From Cloacimonetes bacterium UBA5210 (GTDB taxonomy: Bacteria > Cloacimonadota > Cloacimonadia > Cloacimonadales > Cloacimonadaceae), in the NCBI GenBank assembly GCA_002412625.1, contig DHVK01000001.1, positions 1 through 57,098 of the forward strand: a stretch of 57,098 bases of DNA. The letters are read 5' to 3'. The notes beneath the pieces are model-generated. The model was not told where the DNA came from. It did no database searches and worked only from the letters and a program-made list of their open reading frames with translations. The translations under genes were made by a program, and so were the position numbers. How positions within the stretch are numbered: the stretch's first letter is position 1; every line of letters begins with the position of its first letter. Positions 9,585 through 18,000 of the stretch are shown here, in pieces.

Positions 9585-10509
9585 CGGACTCCTCTTTGAA
9601 CCTCATGTATCGGGTCTGAATCTCCCGGAGGATATCAGATAAACTAAAGCTATGCGGGCATATTGTCAAATCAAATCTGCAGTTACGGTACCAGGTAAGC
9701 TGGCGCTTGGCAAAGTTGCGATGGTGCTGGGCTACCAGAAGGGCGCAATCGGCAGCAGGAATGCCCGCTTCAAGGCAGGGTTGAAACTCTTTGTAGCCCA
9801 TGGTTCTAAGCCCCGGATCATGCCACGTGTAGCCCCTGAGGAGCAAGCCTTCGATCTCGGCCAAAAGTCCCGTATTGAGCATGTGATGCACTCTCGAGTT
9901 TATTCTCAAATACAGTTCGTCCCGAGGCAAAGTGAGCAGGATGCGTACAGCTTGATGTCTGGGGTCACGCTTCTGCGCCAACCAGTGAGCGCTGATGCTC
10001 TTGCCGGTGCCCAGATAAACTTCCAGGCCCCGCAGAATGCGCTGGGGATCGTGCTCACTGATGCGGGCCGCGAAAGCGGGGTCCACCTCCTGCAAACGGG
10101 CATACATTGCTCTCTGCCCTTGCTCATAGAGCTGAGTTTTGAGCTCAGCCCGCAAGGCAGGGTCGATGGGAGGATGTTCAAACAGTCCTTCCACAAGTGA
10201 TCTGATATAGAGCCCGGTTCCGCCGCACACAATAGGCGTTTTGCCGGCAGCCTGAAGCTGAGCGATCAAATTATCCGCATCTTTCACAAAACAACCGGCA
10301 TTAAAGCTCTGATTCGGTTCAATAATGTCGATCAGGTGGTGCGGGACTGCTGTCAATTCTTCCCGGTTCGGTTTAGCGGTGCCGATATCCATATAGCGAT
10401 ACACCTGGCGGGAGTCTGCGTTGATGATTTCCGTATTCAGGGCTTTGGCAAGTTGCAAGGCAAAAGCGGTTTTACCGGCGGCTGTAGGTCCTTCAATGGT
10501 GATGATCAT
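9559..10509 (-). CDS. miaA: tRNA dimethylallyltransferase MiaA
   Basis: A 316-residue enzyme that transfers the dimethylallyl group to N6 of A37 in tRNAs reading UNN codons. The P-loop GPTAAGKTAFA is at residues 6-16, followed by the conserved NADSRQVYRYMDIGTAKP block, HHLIDI, and CGGTGLYIRSL. The length is normal. The start overlaps the mutL stop by 4 bp (ATGA) and the gene runs into the PPIase gene, so it is co-translated with both. The miaA-mutL neighbourhood is also seen in enterobacteria, in reverse order. Confidence 0.96.
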   Translation of the reverse strand: MIITIEGPTAAGKTAFALQLAKALNTEIINADSRQVYRYMDIGTAKPNREELTAVPHHLIDIIEPNQSFNAGCFVKDADNLIAQLQAAGKTPIVCGGTGLYIRSLVEGLFEHPPIDPALRAELKTQLYEQGQRAMYARLQEVDPAFAARISEHDPQRILRGLEVYLGTGKSISAHWLAQKRDPRHQAVRILLTLPRDELYLRINSRVHHMLNTGLLAEIEGLLLRGYTWHDPGLRTMGYKEFQPCLEAGIPAADCALLVAQHHRNFAKRQLTWYRNCRFDLTICPHSFSLSDILREIQTRYMRFKEESGENHSQSS

Positions 10510-12407
10510 GCCAGGCGTTTAAACTTCTTCTCAAAATCCGTGAGCGTCATCTTGACAATCAAAGGGCGGCCATGGGGGCAGAAGTATGGCACCCGGCAGG
10601 CAAACAAATTGTTGATCAGAGACAGCATCTCTTTGCGGGAGAGCTTGGTATTGGCCTTGATTGCAGCTTTGCAGGCGATTGACTTGGCCAGAGAATCCCG
10701 AAAGTCAGAGTTCAGCTCCATCTCCGTTTCAAGTTGCTTGAGGATGTCGATAAATATCTTACCTCCCTGAAAATCGCCCAATTCGGCGGGGATCTCTTCT
10801 ATCACGATGGAGTCTCCACTGAACTTTTTCAATGAAAAACCGATCCGCTCCAGCAGTTCCAGATTCGCATCCACCAGATCCCGGATCTCACTGGCAATAT
10901 AAGGCGGGATATCAATGACCAGGGGAATAATCAGCTTTTGCCGTACAGCCGGAGCCCCGCCCGTGCGGTGAATCAGCTTTTCGTAGATGATGCGTTCGTG
11001 CGCGGCATGCTGGTCCAGAATCACAAGCCCATCCTCCACTTGCACAAAGATGTAGGTATTGTGCAACTGCCAGGGGTTGATGTAATCCTCTTCGTTTTGC
11101 AGCAGCAGCTTGTAGGGCTCACTATCGTTGGGTTGGTCTTCAAAGATCTCCTGCTGGTCCTGTTCCCGGCTTTTTTCCGGGTTTACGATGGGAATGTCCT
11201 TGAGCAGCGGCTTGTCTGCTTCAAAGAGATCATCCTGAAACAGCTGAGCATGCTCCTTCTTATACTCCGCATAGCGGGGGATTTGCACGTTTTGGACAAA
11301 TAGTTCGCGTTCAAGAGTGCTCACTCGTTCCGGGCTTTGCGTTTGCTGCGGGTAGGCAGTGAATTTATCCCGGGCAGAGGCAAATTTCTGGTCTTCATAA
11401 CGCTTCAGCGCTTTGCTGATTGTCTCGAAGATCAGGGAGTGCACTTTCTGATTCTCGCGAAACCGTACTTCATTTTTGGTAGGGGAGACGTTTACATCGA
11501 TCTGCGTGGCGGGTACCTGGATAAACAAAATGTAGGGGGGAGTAGAACCCTTTGCCCAGGCGCGGGTCTTCAGGATGAAAGGACCGTAGGCGCTTTTGAT
11601 GCTGTGTTTCACCGTTTTGTCGTTGATAAATCTTCCGTTGATAAACACATACTGGGCATCAATCAGCTTGTCGTTGCGTTCTTCCAACCCGAAGATATAG
11701 CCATTCACGGCGTATTCTCCTGCTATACCGGAGACCATGATGATATCATCGTTGAAGAAGCCGGAGCCAAAGATCTCGCCCATCCGCTGATTACGATCGT
11801 CGCTGGCGATGTAGTTCAGCTTTTCTTTGCCGTCCGCAATCAGCTTGAAACTGATGTTTGGATAGATTATTGCCTGATAGTGGAAATACTTCATGATGTG
11901 GCGCAGTTCCACGGTATCTGTGCGCAGGAATTTGCGGCGCGCGGGCAGGTTTTTAAAGAGTCCTCTGACCCAGATCGTGGTTCCGGGATTGGAAGAGGTT
12001 TTCTGCACATCGCGCAGTTTGCCGTCGTTCATCTCGATTCTCAGGGCAACTTCCAGGCTTTTGCTGCGCGTGAGCAAGCTAAAGCCGGAAACCGCGGCGA
12101 TCGAAGGCAGAGCTTCTCCGCGAAAGCCCAGGGAACTGATGTGCACGATATCGTCCACATTGCGGATTTTGCTGGTAGCGTGGCTCTCAATGGCCAACAT
12201 AGCGTCATCCGGCTCCATCCCGTTGCCGTTGTCGATTACCTGAATCAGGTCTTTACCCCCGTTTTCCACGATCACCGTAATGGCAGTAGCACCGGCATCG
12301 ATACTGTTTTCCACCAGTTCTTTGACCACGGAAGCAGGGCGTTCGATTACTTCCCCGGCAGCGATCTTATTGCGGACGTCTTCGGAAAGGATATTGATTT
12401 TCGCCAT
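10506..12407 (-). CDS. mutL: DNA mismatch repair protein MutL
   Basis: A 633-residue GHKL ATPase that couples MutS mismatch recognition to strand removal. The N-terminal ATPase motifs are clear: ENSIDAGA near residue 33, DNGNGM at 59-64, ATSKI and GFRGEALPSI. The C-terminal domain carries the endonuclease motif DQHAAHERIIYE at 465-476, plus ACKAAIK and CPHGRP near the end. It should therefore be a nicking MutL of the non-methyl-directed kind, as in Bacillus and humans, not the E. coli kind. The linker (~340-440) is acidic and poorly conserved. It lies three bases downstream of the uridine kinase-like gene. Confidence 0.96.
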   Translation of the reverse strand: MAKINILSEDVRNKIAAGEVIERPASVVKELVENSIDAGATAITVIVENGGKDLIQVIDNGNGMEPDDAMLAIESHATSKIRNVDDIVHISSLGFRGEALPSIAAVSGFSLLTRSKSLEVALRIEMNDGKLRDVQKTSSNPGTTIWVRGLFKNLPARRKFLRTDTVELRHIMKYFHYQAIIYPNISFKLIADGKEKLNYIASDDRNQRMGEIFGSGFFNDDIIMVSGIAGEYAVNGYIFGLEERNDKLIDAQYVFINGRFINDKTVKHSIKSAYGPFILKTRAWAKGSTPPYILFIQVPATQIDVNVSPTKNEVRFRENQKVHSLIFETISKALKRYEDQKFASARDKFTAYPQQTQSPERVSTLERELFVQNVQIPRYAEYKKEHAQLFQDDLFEADKPLLKDIPIVNPEKSREQDQQEIFEDQPNDSEPYKLLLQNEEDYINPWQLHNTYIFVQVEDGLVILDQHAAHERIIYEKLIHRTGGAPAVRQKLIIPLVIDIPPYIASEIRDLVDANLELLERIGFSLKKFSGDSIVIEEIPAELGDFQGGKIFIDILKQLETEMELNSDFRDSLAKSIACKAAIKANTKLSRKEMLSLINNLFACRVPYFCPHGRPLIVKMTLTDFEKKFKRLA

Positions 12408-12410
12408 AAC

Positions 12411-14072
12411 TTAGTATCTGAACACAGAGCCGTTGGTGAACTCTCTGATGATCGAGTTGTAGGGCACATGAGCGTCGTCGATATCTTTGCAATGAGACAG
12501 CAGGCGCAACAAGCGGCGGGATTCGGTATAGGCAGATGAAGTGGATGGAACGCTGAGCAGCATCTTCCACGCGTGTTTCTTCAGCACACCAAGTTCATAA
12601 GTAAGGCTGCTGTTGAACATATAGTCCGCGTTTTCCTGATACGGGAAGATGTTCTTTTCTTCGCCTTCGCGCACATCCTTCCAGCGGATGATAGTCTCTT
12701 CCGCGGAGTAACCTCGGTATTGGTGATCGCGAATAATGCGGCGCAGAAGCCGGCAATCGGTAGTAGGTATGCGGTTATGGTTATCGATATTCAGCTGATT
12801 CAGAGCCGAAATATAGATCCGGGCTTTGCGATTTGCCGGGATGGCGGAGGTAAGAGCTTCATTTAGGCCGTGGATGCCCTCCATGATCACGATATTATCT
12901 TTTTCCATCTTCACGAAGTGGTTGCTGCGCCGCCTGATTCCTCTGGTGAAATCATAATGCGGCAGTTCGATCTGATCTCCGTTCAGCAGTTGGCTGAGCT
13001 GCAGGTTCAGATGTTCCAGATCGATGGAGTGGATGGATTCAAAATCATAATCTCCGTCCTCTTTGCGGGGGGTGCGATCTCGATTCAGGAAATAATCGTC
13101 CATTCCGATTACGACCGGTTTAGCTTTGCTGGCCTGCAGTTGCACGCTCAGGCGTTTGGCGAATGTAGTTTTGCCGGAAGAGGAGGGCCCGGCAATGAGC
13201 ACGAGCTTGGTATCAGGGTGTTTCACGATGTCTGCCGCGATTTCCGCGATCTTCTTTTCATGAAGCGCTTCTTCTACCAATATGAACTGCGATACTTCGT
13301 AGTTAGCGTTTAGTCTGTTGATATCCGAGATGTTGTGTACCCGCAGGATATCCAGCCATTTGTCGTGTTGTTGATGCAAGGCAAAGACTTTTTTGGGCAA
13401 GCTGAAGGGTTGAGATATCTTCATCTCCGGACCTGTGGGGAAGCGCAGGATAAAACCTGGTTCTTGGAACTCGATGTCAAAATCAGTAATAAATCCGGTG
13501 CGATCTGCCAGCGGGCGGATAAAGAAATCATAGTACTTACCGCAACGGTAAATACTCACGGTTTCGCTGTAGTGGGACTTGATGTTTTTCAGGACATCCT
13601 TTCTGCGCATACTATTGAAGATATCGATGGCTTCAGCAGTCCGCACCTCGATGCGGTCGATCGGGAGATCGCTCTCGATGATGCGTTGCATTTCGGCTTT
13701 GACCCTTTGGCAATCTTCCCGGCTAAATTTTTCCGCGTTGAAGACTTCGCAGAACACGCCATCTCCGACAGAGTGTTCTGCCACAAGGGAGTGGGCATCT
13801 CCCAGTAGTGTATGCAGGGCTTTGGCCATGATGAATATTGCGCTGTCCTGATAGATTCTGTAGCCTTCAGGGTGTTTGGCAGTGATGCAGTTTACCAGAG
13901 TATCGCCGGTGGGCAGATAATCTTCATTGACATATTCTGTATGGTTAATTTTGTAGCTCAAAACGAGGTTGCGATCGATGCCACTCCCTTTTAAAACCTG
14001 AGAGATAGGCCTGGTCTTGTCGAGCTCGGCGAGGCTGTGTTTGTGTCCATCCAATCTAATATCGATCTTCAT
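12411..14072 (-). CDS. Uridine kinase-like protein with N-terminal TGS/ThrRS-type domains
   Basis: A 553-residue nucleoside kinase-like protein. Residues 1-~65 resemble a TGS domain, and ~70-180 resemble the second additional domain of threonyl-tRNA synthetase (HTLLGDAHSLVAEH). Residues ~285-480 are a phosphoribulokinase/uridine kinase domain with P-loop GPSSSGKTT at 295-303, MDDYFLNRDRTP and LPHYDFTRG. This fusion is known from Clostridia, Bacteroidetes and others, where it is annotated as a nucleoside kinase; the substrate is not proven. Uridine to UMP salvage is the default guess. It is the first gene of the (-) operon, with AAGGAT upstream, and is divergent from the yitT-like gene. Confidence 0.85.
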   Translation of the reverse strand: MKIDIRLDGHKHSLAELDKTRPISQVLKGSGIDRNLVLSYKINHTEYVNEDYLPTGDTLVNCITAKHPEGYRIYQDSAIFIMAKALHTLLGDAHSLVAEHSVGDGVFCEVFNAEKFSREDCQRVKAEMQRIIESDLPIDRIEVRTAEAIDIFNSMRRKDVLKNIKSHYSETVSIYRCGKYYDFFIRPLADRTGFITDFDIEFQEPGFILRFPTGPEMKISQPFSLPKKVFALHQQHDKWLDILRVHNISDINRLNANYEVSQFILVEEALHEKKIAEIAADIVKHPDTKLVLIAGPSSSGKTTFAKRLSVQLQASKAKPVVIGMDDYFLNRDRTPRKEDGDYDFESIHSIDLEHLNLQLSQLLNGDQIELPHYDFTRGIRRRSNHFVKMEKDNIVIMEGIHGLNEALTSAIPANRKARIYISALNQLNIDNHNRIPTTDCRLLRRIIRDHQYRGYSAEETIIRWKDVREGEEKNIFPYQENADYMFNSSLTYELGVLKKHAWKMLLSVPSTSSAYTESRRLLRLLSHCKDIDDAHVPYNSIIREFTNGSVFRY

Positions 14073-14205
14073 ATAGTAATCCTTAATCTATATAGTTATA
14101 CCCTGCTATTTTCGGGAAGATGCCCTTAGGCAACCCGAAGCAGAATGAGAAATGACAAAATATTCGACAGAGCATTATTCGTCAAGAACAATAGGAGACC
14201 TGCCA
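14073..14205. promoter_or_regulatory. Divergent promoter region for the kinase-mutL-aro operon and the yitT-like gene
   Basis: A 133-bp AT-rich gap between divergent genes must hold both promoters. AATCTATATAGTTATACC near 14085-14102 is a plausible -10-rich stretch. No clear operator or riboswitch is visible. Confidence 0.35.
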
Positions 14206-15183
14206 ATGCCGAACAAAAGTGCGCGTAAGCAACGCATCAAAAGAGAGATCATCAATCATCTGGGAATCATTTTTGCCTCCCTGTTTTTTGCCGCCGGATA
14301 TTCATGGTTCCTGCTGCCATACCATATGGCACCGGGTGGAGTGGGAGGGATTTCCCAGATTCTGAACATGCTGTTTGGCTTGCCCAACGGCGTAGGTATG
14401 GTGCTGATCAACATACCATTATTCTTCATCAGCTTCATTTTCATCGGTAAGTCCTTCGGCAGCAAATCCGTTTACGGGATGTTTGTTTCTGCTTTGATGA
14501 CAGACCTGCTGAGCTTTCCGATGCTCTATCGTCTTGGCATTCTGAGCGATATCTCCCAATATACTCATATTGTGGGGGATAGAGTAGTATATGCGATGCT
14601 TCCTCCGGAAGAGTTATTCCTGTCCGCAATAGCAGGTTCAGTGTTACTCGGGTTGGGCTTGGGGCTCATCTTCCGCTTTCGTGGTTCCACCGGGGGTACG
14701 GACATCCCCGTCGCGCTCATCAAACAAAAAGCCAACATCTCCATCGGCACCGGTTATTACATCGTAGAGACAGGGATTATCCTGGCCGTGGCATTGTTCC
14801 TAAAGGATCCCAAACTGCTCATCTGGGGTTACATCAACCTGTTTATTACGACCAAGATCACAGACCTGGCCTCGGAAGGCTTGCCCTACATCAAGGGAGT
14901 GTACATCATCTCAAACTATACAGATGAGATTCGCGGGATCATCTTTGACAAGCTGGAGCGGGGTGTAACACTCTTGAAGGGCATGAGCGGATTTCACCAG
15001 CGCGATATAAACGTGATCTTCTGCGTTATGAACCGCCGCCAAGTGCCTCAACTAACGGACTTGGTGAAAGAGATCGACCCTGATGCGTTTATGATCCTGA
15101 CTGATGTCTATGACGTGATGGGCTATGGCTTCAAGAGCCGCAATATCAATTTGAAAGATAGCCCCAAAAGGAAAATTAAGTAG
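14206..15183 (+). CDS. YitT/DUF161 family membrane protein with C-terminal DUF2179
   Basis: A 325-residue inner-membrane protein. I start it at ATG 14206 because AGGAGA lies 9 bases upstream; an in-frame upstream ATG at 14152 has no ribosome site. Five or six hydrophobic helices run from residue ~18 to ~230 (LGIIFASLFFAAGYSWFLLP first, and a helix ending VLLGLGLGLIFRFRGSTGGTD). A soluble alpha/beta domain follows from ~235 to the end (YTDEIRGIIFDKLERGVTLL), typical DUF2179. Transport function is suspected for the family but not known. It stands alone, followed by a strong terminator. Confidence 0.88.
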   Translation: MPNKSARKQRIKREIINHLGIIFASLFFAAGYSWFLLPYHMAPGGVGGISQILNMLFGLPNGVGMVLINIPLFFISFIFIGKSFGSKSVYGMFVSALMTDLLSFPMLYRLGILSDISQYTHIVGDRVVYAMLPPEELFLSAIAGSVLLGLGLGLIFRFRGSTGGTDIPVALIKQKANISIGTGYYIVETGIILAVALFLKDPKLLIWGYINLFITTKITDLASEGLPYIKGVYIISNYTDEIRGIIFDKLERGVTLLKGMSGFHQRDINVIFCVMNRRQVPQLTDLVKEIDPDAFMILTDVYDVMGYGFKSRNINLKDSPKRKIK

Positions 15184-15197
15184 TCTTTCCGAAACAG

Positions 15198-15233
15198 AAA
15201 GCGCTCGGAGCAGTTAACACTCCGAGCGCTTTT
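15198..15233. terminator. Bidirectional rho-independent terminator
   Basis: A 13-bp stem (AAAGCGCTCGGAG pairing with CTCCGAGCGCTTT), a 9-base loop and flanking A and T runs. It lies between the convergent yitT-like and histidine kinase genes. Confidence 0.85.
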
Positions 15234-15258
15234 CATTTATTGCGGAAACAGGCAAGAT

Positions 15259-17955
15259 TCAGGAGATCAATCGTAATACTACCTGCCACTCATTAAATAT
15301 CTGTTCGAAGCGCAATTTGCTGTCATCCTTTGATAATTGGACCAAGTCCTTCTCCATCTCCGCGACCAGTTTGCCCAAAAGCACAAAGTGCATATTTTGC
15401 GCAGATCCTTTCAGGGAGTGCAGAATGCTCTTGGCTTCCTTCATATCCTCCATTTCCAGTGCTTTCTGCAAATCCGCAATTTTCCAGGGGAAGTTCTTTT
15501 TCACCAGATCGAGCAGGTTCGACAGCGTTTCCATGTCGCGGGAGATATTCTTCAACAAGGTCTCTTGGTTGAAGTGTAAGTTCATGTCAGCAGCTTCATT
15601 TATCGGTTCGGGTTTCCCGGAAGAGACAGTCGGAGGAAGAAATGGAAGCAGAGTATCCACTAATTCATTGGCCAGCACCGGTTTTGTGAGGAATGCATTC
15701 ATCCCGGCGGCAAGGCAGCGATCCTGCTCTTCTTGCAAGGCTCCGGCAGTAATCGCGACAATCGGGATAGTCGAAAACTTGCGGATCTCGTGGCTGGCAC
15801 TCACGCCGTCGAGATTGGGCATTTGCACATCCATCAGAACCAAATCCGGATGCTTTTGCCTTACCACTGCAATAGCCTCTAGTCCGTCTGATGCCTGCAA
15901 GAGCTCTGTTTGCGGCATCAATTGGTGGATCATCTCTTTCAATAGCGCCATGTTCAGGAAGTTATCTTCCGCGATCAAAATGCGCGGAGCTTGCTCAAAC
16001 TCGTATTTTGGTAAGTGCTGTTTCACTGTAGTTTCCTTTTTATCCGGTTTGCTTCTTTCGTCTTTGCTCTCGATGGCCAGAAGCAGTTCATGCAATTGGT
16101 TGGCTTTTATCGGTTTGATCAGCCGATACCGGAGCTCAAGAGCGATGCATTCTTCCTGCAGGACAGAATCATCCGTGGAGTTATGCATCAGGATAAATCG
16201 GCTATGGGCAGCTTTGGCTTGGAGCAGCAGTCTGAGCTGGCTGATGGTCTCCAGTCCGTTCAGCTCCGGCATCCCATAATCAACCAAAATTGCGTCAAAC
16301 CCGATGTCCCCGGCGGCATATTCGATTGCAACCCGGGGGGAGCTGAATGCCACCACTTCGATGTTCCAAAGAGCGAGGCAGGTCTTCAGTATGCGCAGGC
16401 ATTCTTGATTGTCGTCCACAATCATCACTCTCGTGATCAGCTGGAGTTTCTTGGCACAATGCCATTCTCCCTCAACCCTGCAATTGATGCAGAAACTAAA
16501 GACAGAGCCTTTACCGATTTCACTGTTGAGTTCTATCTTGCTTTTCATCAGGCTGGCCAGATGGTTCGAGATGACCAGGCCGAGACCGGTTCCACCGTAT
16601 TTACGCGTTGTGGAAGAATCCAATTGCGAGAATGCTCTGAACAAGCGCTTTCGCATTCCCGGTTCGATGCCAATCCCGGTATCTCGAACCGAGAAACAGA
16701 TATCCCCGTGATCCGCATCGGTCATTTTGTGCTGCACCTTCAGTTCCACCTCACCTTGATCGGTAAATTTCTCGGCATTGGATAATAGATTGATCAGGAT
16801 TTGGTTTACGCGCAGGGGGTCCAAAACTGCGTAACGCGGAAGTTGCGGAGCAATATCCAGCAATAGTTCCAGGTTCTTTTGGGAGGTGCTGACTTTGATG
16901 ATATCCGTAGCGTGCTCCACCAATTCAATCAGGTCTGTTTTGATGGGTGAGAGCTCCAATTTGCCTGCTTCAATTTTTGAGAAATCCAGAATGTCACTGA
17001 TGATGCCCAGCAAGTTGTAGCTGGAGTTCACAATATTGCGGGCATACATATGTTGCGCATCATCCAGGCCGGAGTTGAACAGCAATTCAGCGAAACCGAT
17101 GACACCGTTCAACGGAGTTCTGATCTCATGGCTCATGTTTGCCAGAAACTCACTTTTTGCCCGATTAGCCGATTCAGCGCGATCCCTTTCCAGGATCAGC
17201 TTGTTTTCCAGTGATCTTCGGTTGCGAACGTTTACCAGTAGTTGAGCATACAAGGATAACAAAGTGACATCATTTTCGCCAATAGCTTTTCGGCTGTGAA
17301 TGTAATCGAAACCCACATAGCCCGTACACTTGGCTCCTTGCATCAGGGGTAGCGAGATCATGCTCTTCACTTCCTGAGCAAGCAAAATCTCTCTTAGCTT
17401 GTCCGGTATCGGCTCTGTGGAGATGTCCTCCATCACCACGATTTCGCCCCGTTTGTGACGCTCCGTCCAAGGTTCCATCAGTTCATTGGGCACCAGTTTG
17501 CGTAGTTTGATTTCTGAGTCAAACTCATTCGCGATCCATTCATTGCTATTGATGCTGACCCCATTTGTCCAGTCGTATTCAAAGATATAAGCCCGGTCTG
17601 CCCTGGAAAACGTAGCGAGCTCGGATAGAGATTCGGTGATGGATTCATCGAGTTCCTTGGACGGCAGATTGATGTATTTCATGGCCATGCGACTAATAAT
17701 CTGTTGAAGCTTGGCCTGGTGATCCATGGCCGTCTCGATATCATGTTTTTGCAGGACTTCTCCCAATAAATTTACGATCACCTGAAGATTATCGATTTCG
17801 GCTTCGCTAAAGAATCTTGCGGAAATCAGGCTGTCGAAGCCCAGATAACCCAGGATCCTGGATCCGCTTTGGATTGGCACGCAGAGAATTGAGAGAACAT
17901 TCTGCTGATTCAAGATATTGTACTCGAGCGGAGCATGGGGCATAAGTTCTTCCAA
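15259..17955 (-). CDS. Hybrid histidine kinase, C-terminal part (GAF-GAF-HisKA-HATPase-REC-REC-HPt) after an in-frame stop
   Basis: This frame is the direct continuation of 17998-19779 beyond one TAG codon; the first possible restart is TTG at 17953-17955. It contains the rest of a split GAF domain, a full second GAF (RAYIFEYDW ... GYVGFD), then HisKA with phospho-acceptor His in NMSHEIRTPLNG, and HATPase boxes (NQILINLLSNAEKF, DTGIGIEPG, GGTGLGLVIS). Two receiver domains follow (MIVDDN...LVDYGMPELNG; LIAEDN...LMDVQMPNLDG), then an HPt with His in ILHSLKGSAQN. It is a complete phosphorelay in one chain, soluble as far as I see. If translated alone from TTG it would be a cytoplasmic kinase with a damaged first GAF. 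Signal unknown. Confidence 0.85.
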   Translation of the reverse strand: MEELMPHAPLEYNILNQQNVLSILCVPIQSGSRILGYLGFDSLISARFFSEAEIDNLQVIVNLLGEVLQKHDIETAMDHQAKLQQIISRMAMKYINLPSKELDESITESLSELATFSRADRAYIFEYDWTNGVSINSNEWIANEFDSEIKLRKLVPNELMEPWTERHKRGEIVVMEDISTEPIPDKLREILLAQEVKSMISLPLMQGAKCTGYVGFDYIHSRKAIGENDVTLLSLYAQLLVNVRNRRSLENKLILERDRAESANRAKSEFLANMSHEIRTPLNGVIGFAELLFNSGLDDAQHMYARNIVNSSYNLLGIISDILDFSKIEAGKLELSPIKTDLIELVEHATDIIKVSTSQKNLELLLDIAPQLPRYAVLDPLRVNQILINLLSNAEKFTDQGEVELKVQHKMTDADHGDICFSVRDTGIGIEPGMRKRLFRAFSQLDSSTTRKYGGTGLGLVISNHLASLMKSKIELNSEIGKGSVFSFCINCRVEGEWHCAKKLQLITRVMIVDDNQECLRILKTCLALWNIEVVAFSSPRVAIEYAAGDIGFDAILVDYGMPELNGLETISQLRLLLQAKAAHSRFILMHNSTDDSVLQEECIALELRYRLIKPIKANQLHELLLAIESKDERSKPDKKETTVKQHLPKYEFEQAPRILIAEDNFLNMALLKEMIHQLMPQTELLQASDGLEAIAVVRQKHPDLVLMDVQMPNLDGVSASHEIRKFSTIPIVAITAGALQEEQDRCLAAGMNAFLTKPVLANELVDTLLPFLPPTVSSGKPEPINEAADMNLHFNQETLLKNISRDMETLSNLLDLVKKNFPWKIADLQKALEMEDMKEAKSILHSLKGSAQNMHFVLLGKLVAEMEKDLVQLSKDDSKLRFEQIFNEWQVVLRLIS

Positions 17956-17997
17956 ATCGGTGATGTTGATGGATTTTCCGCCCAGAATATGGCTGTG

Positions 17998-18000
17998 CTA
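17998..18000 (-). other. In-frame TAG that splits the hybrid histidine kinase
   Basis: The (-) strand reads CCC TGG TAG CAC AGC CAT: LPW, stop, HSHILGGKS. Both sides are in the same frame and belong to the same GAF domain. GAF domains of this kind often have a second W here (LPWW), so a single TGG-to-TAG change explains it. TAG is used as an ordinary terminal stop elsewhere in the window (aroDE, prfA, hup, hisC). Confidence 0.85.

Noticed and set aside
11337..12539. Long (+) open frame opposite mutL
   Set aside because: The (-) strand carries a complete MutL with all family motifs; this (+) frame is its antisense shadow.
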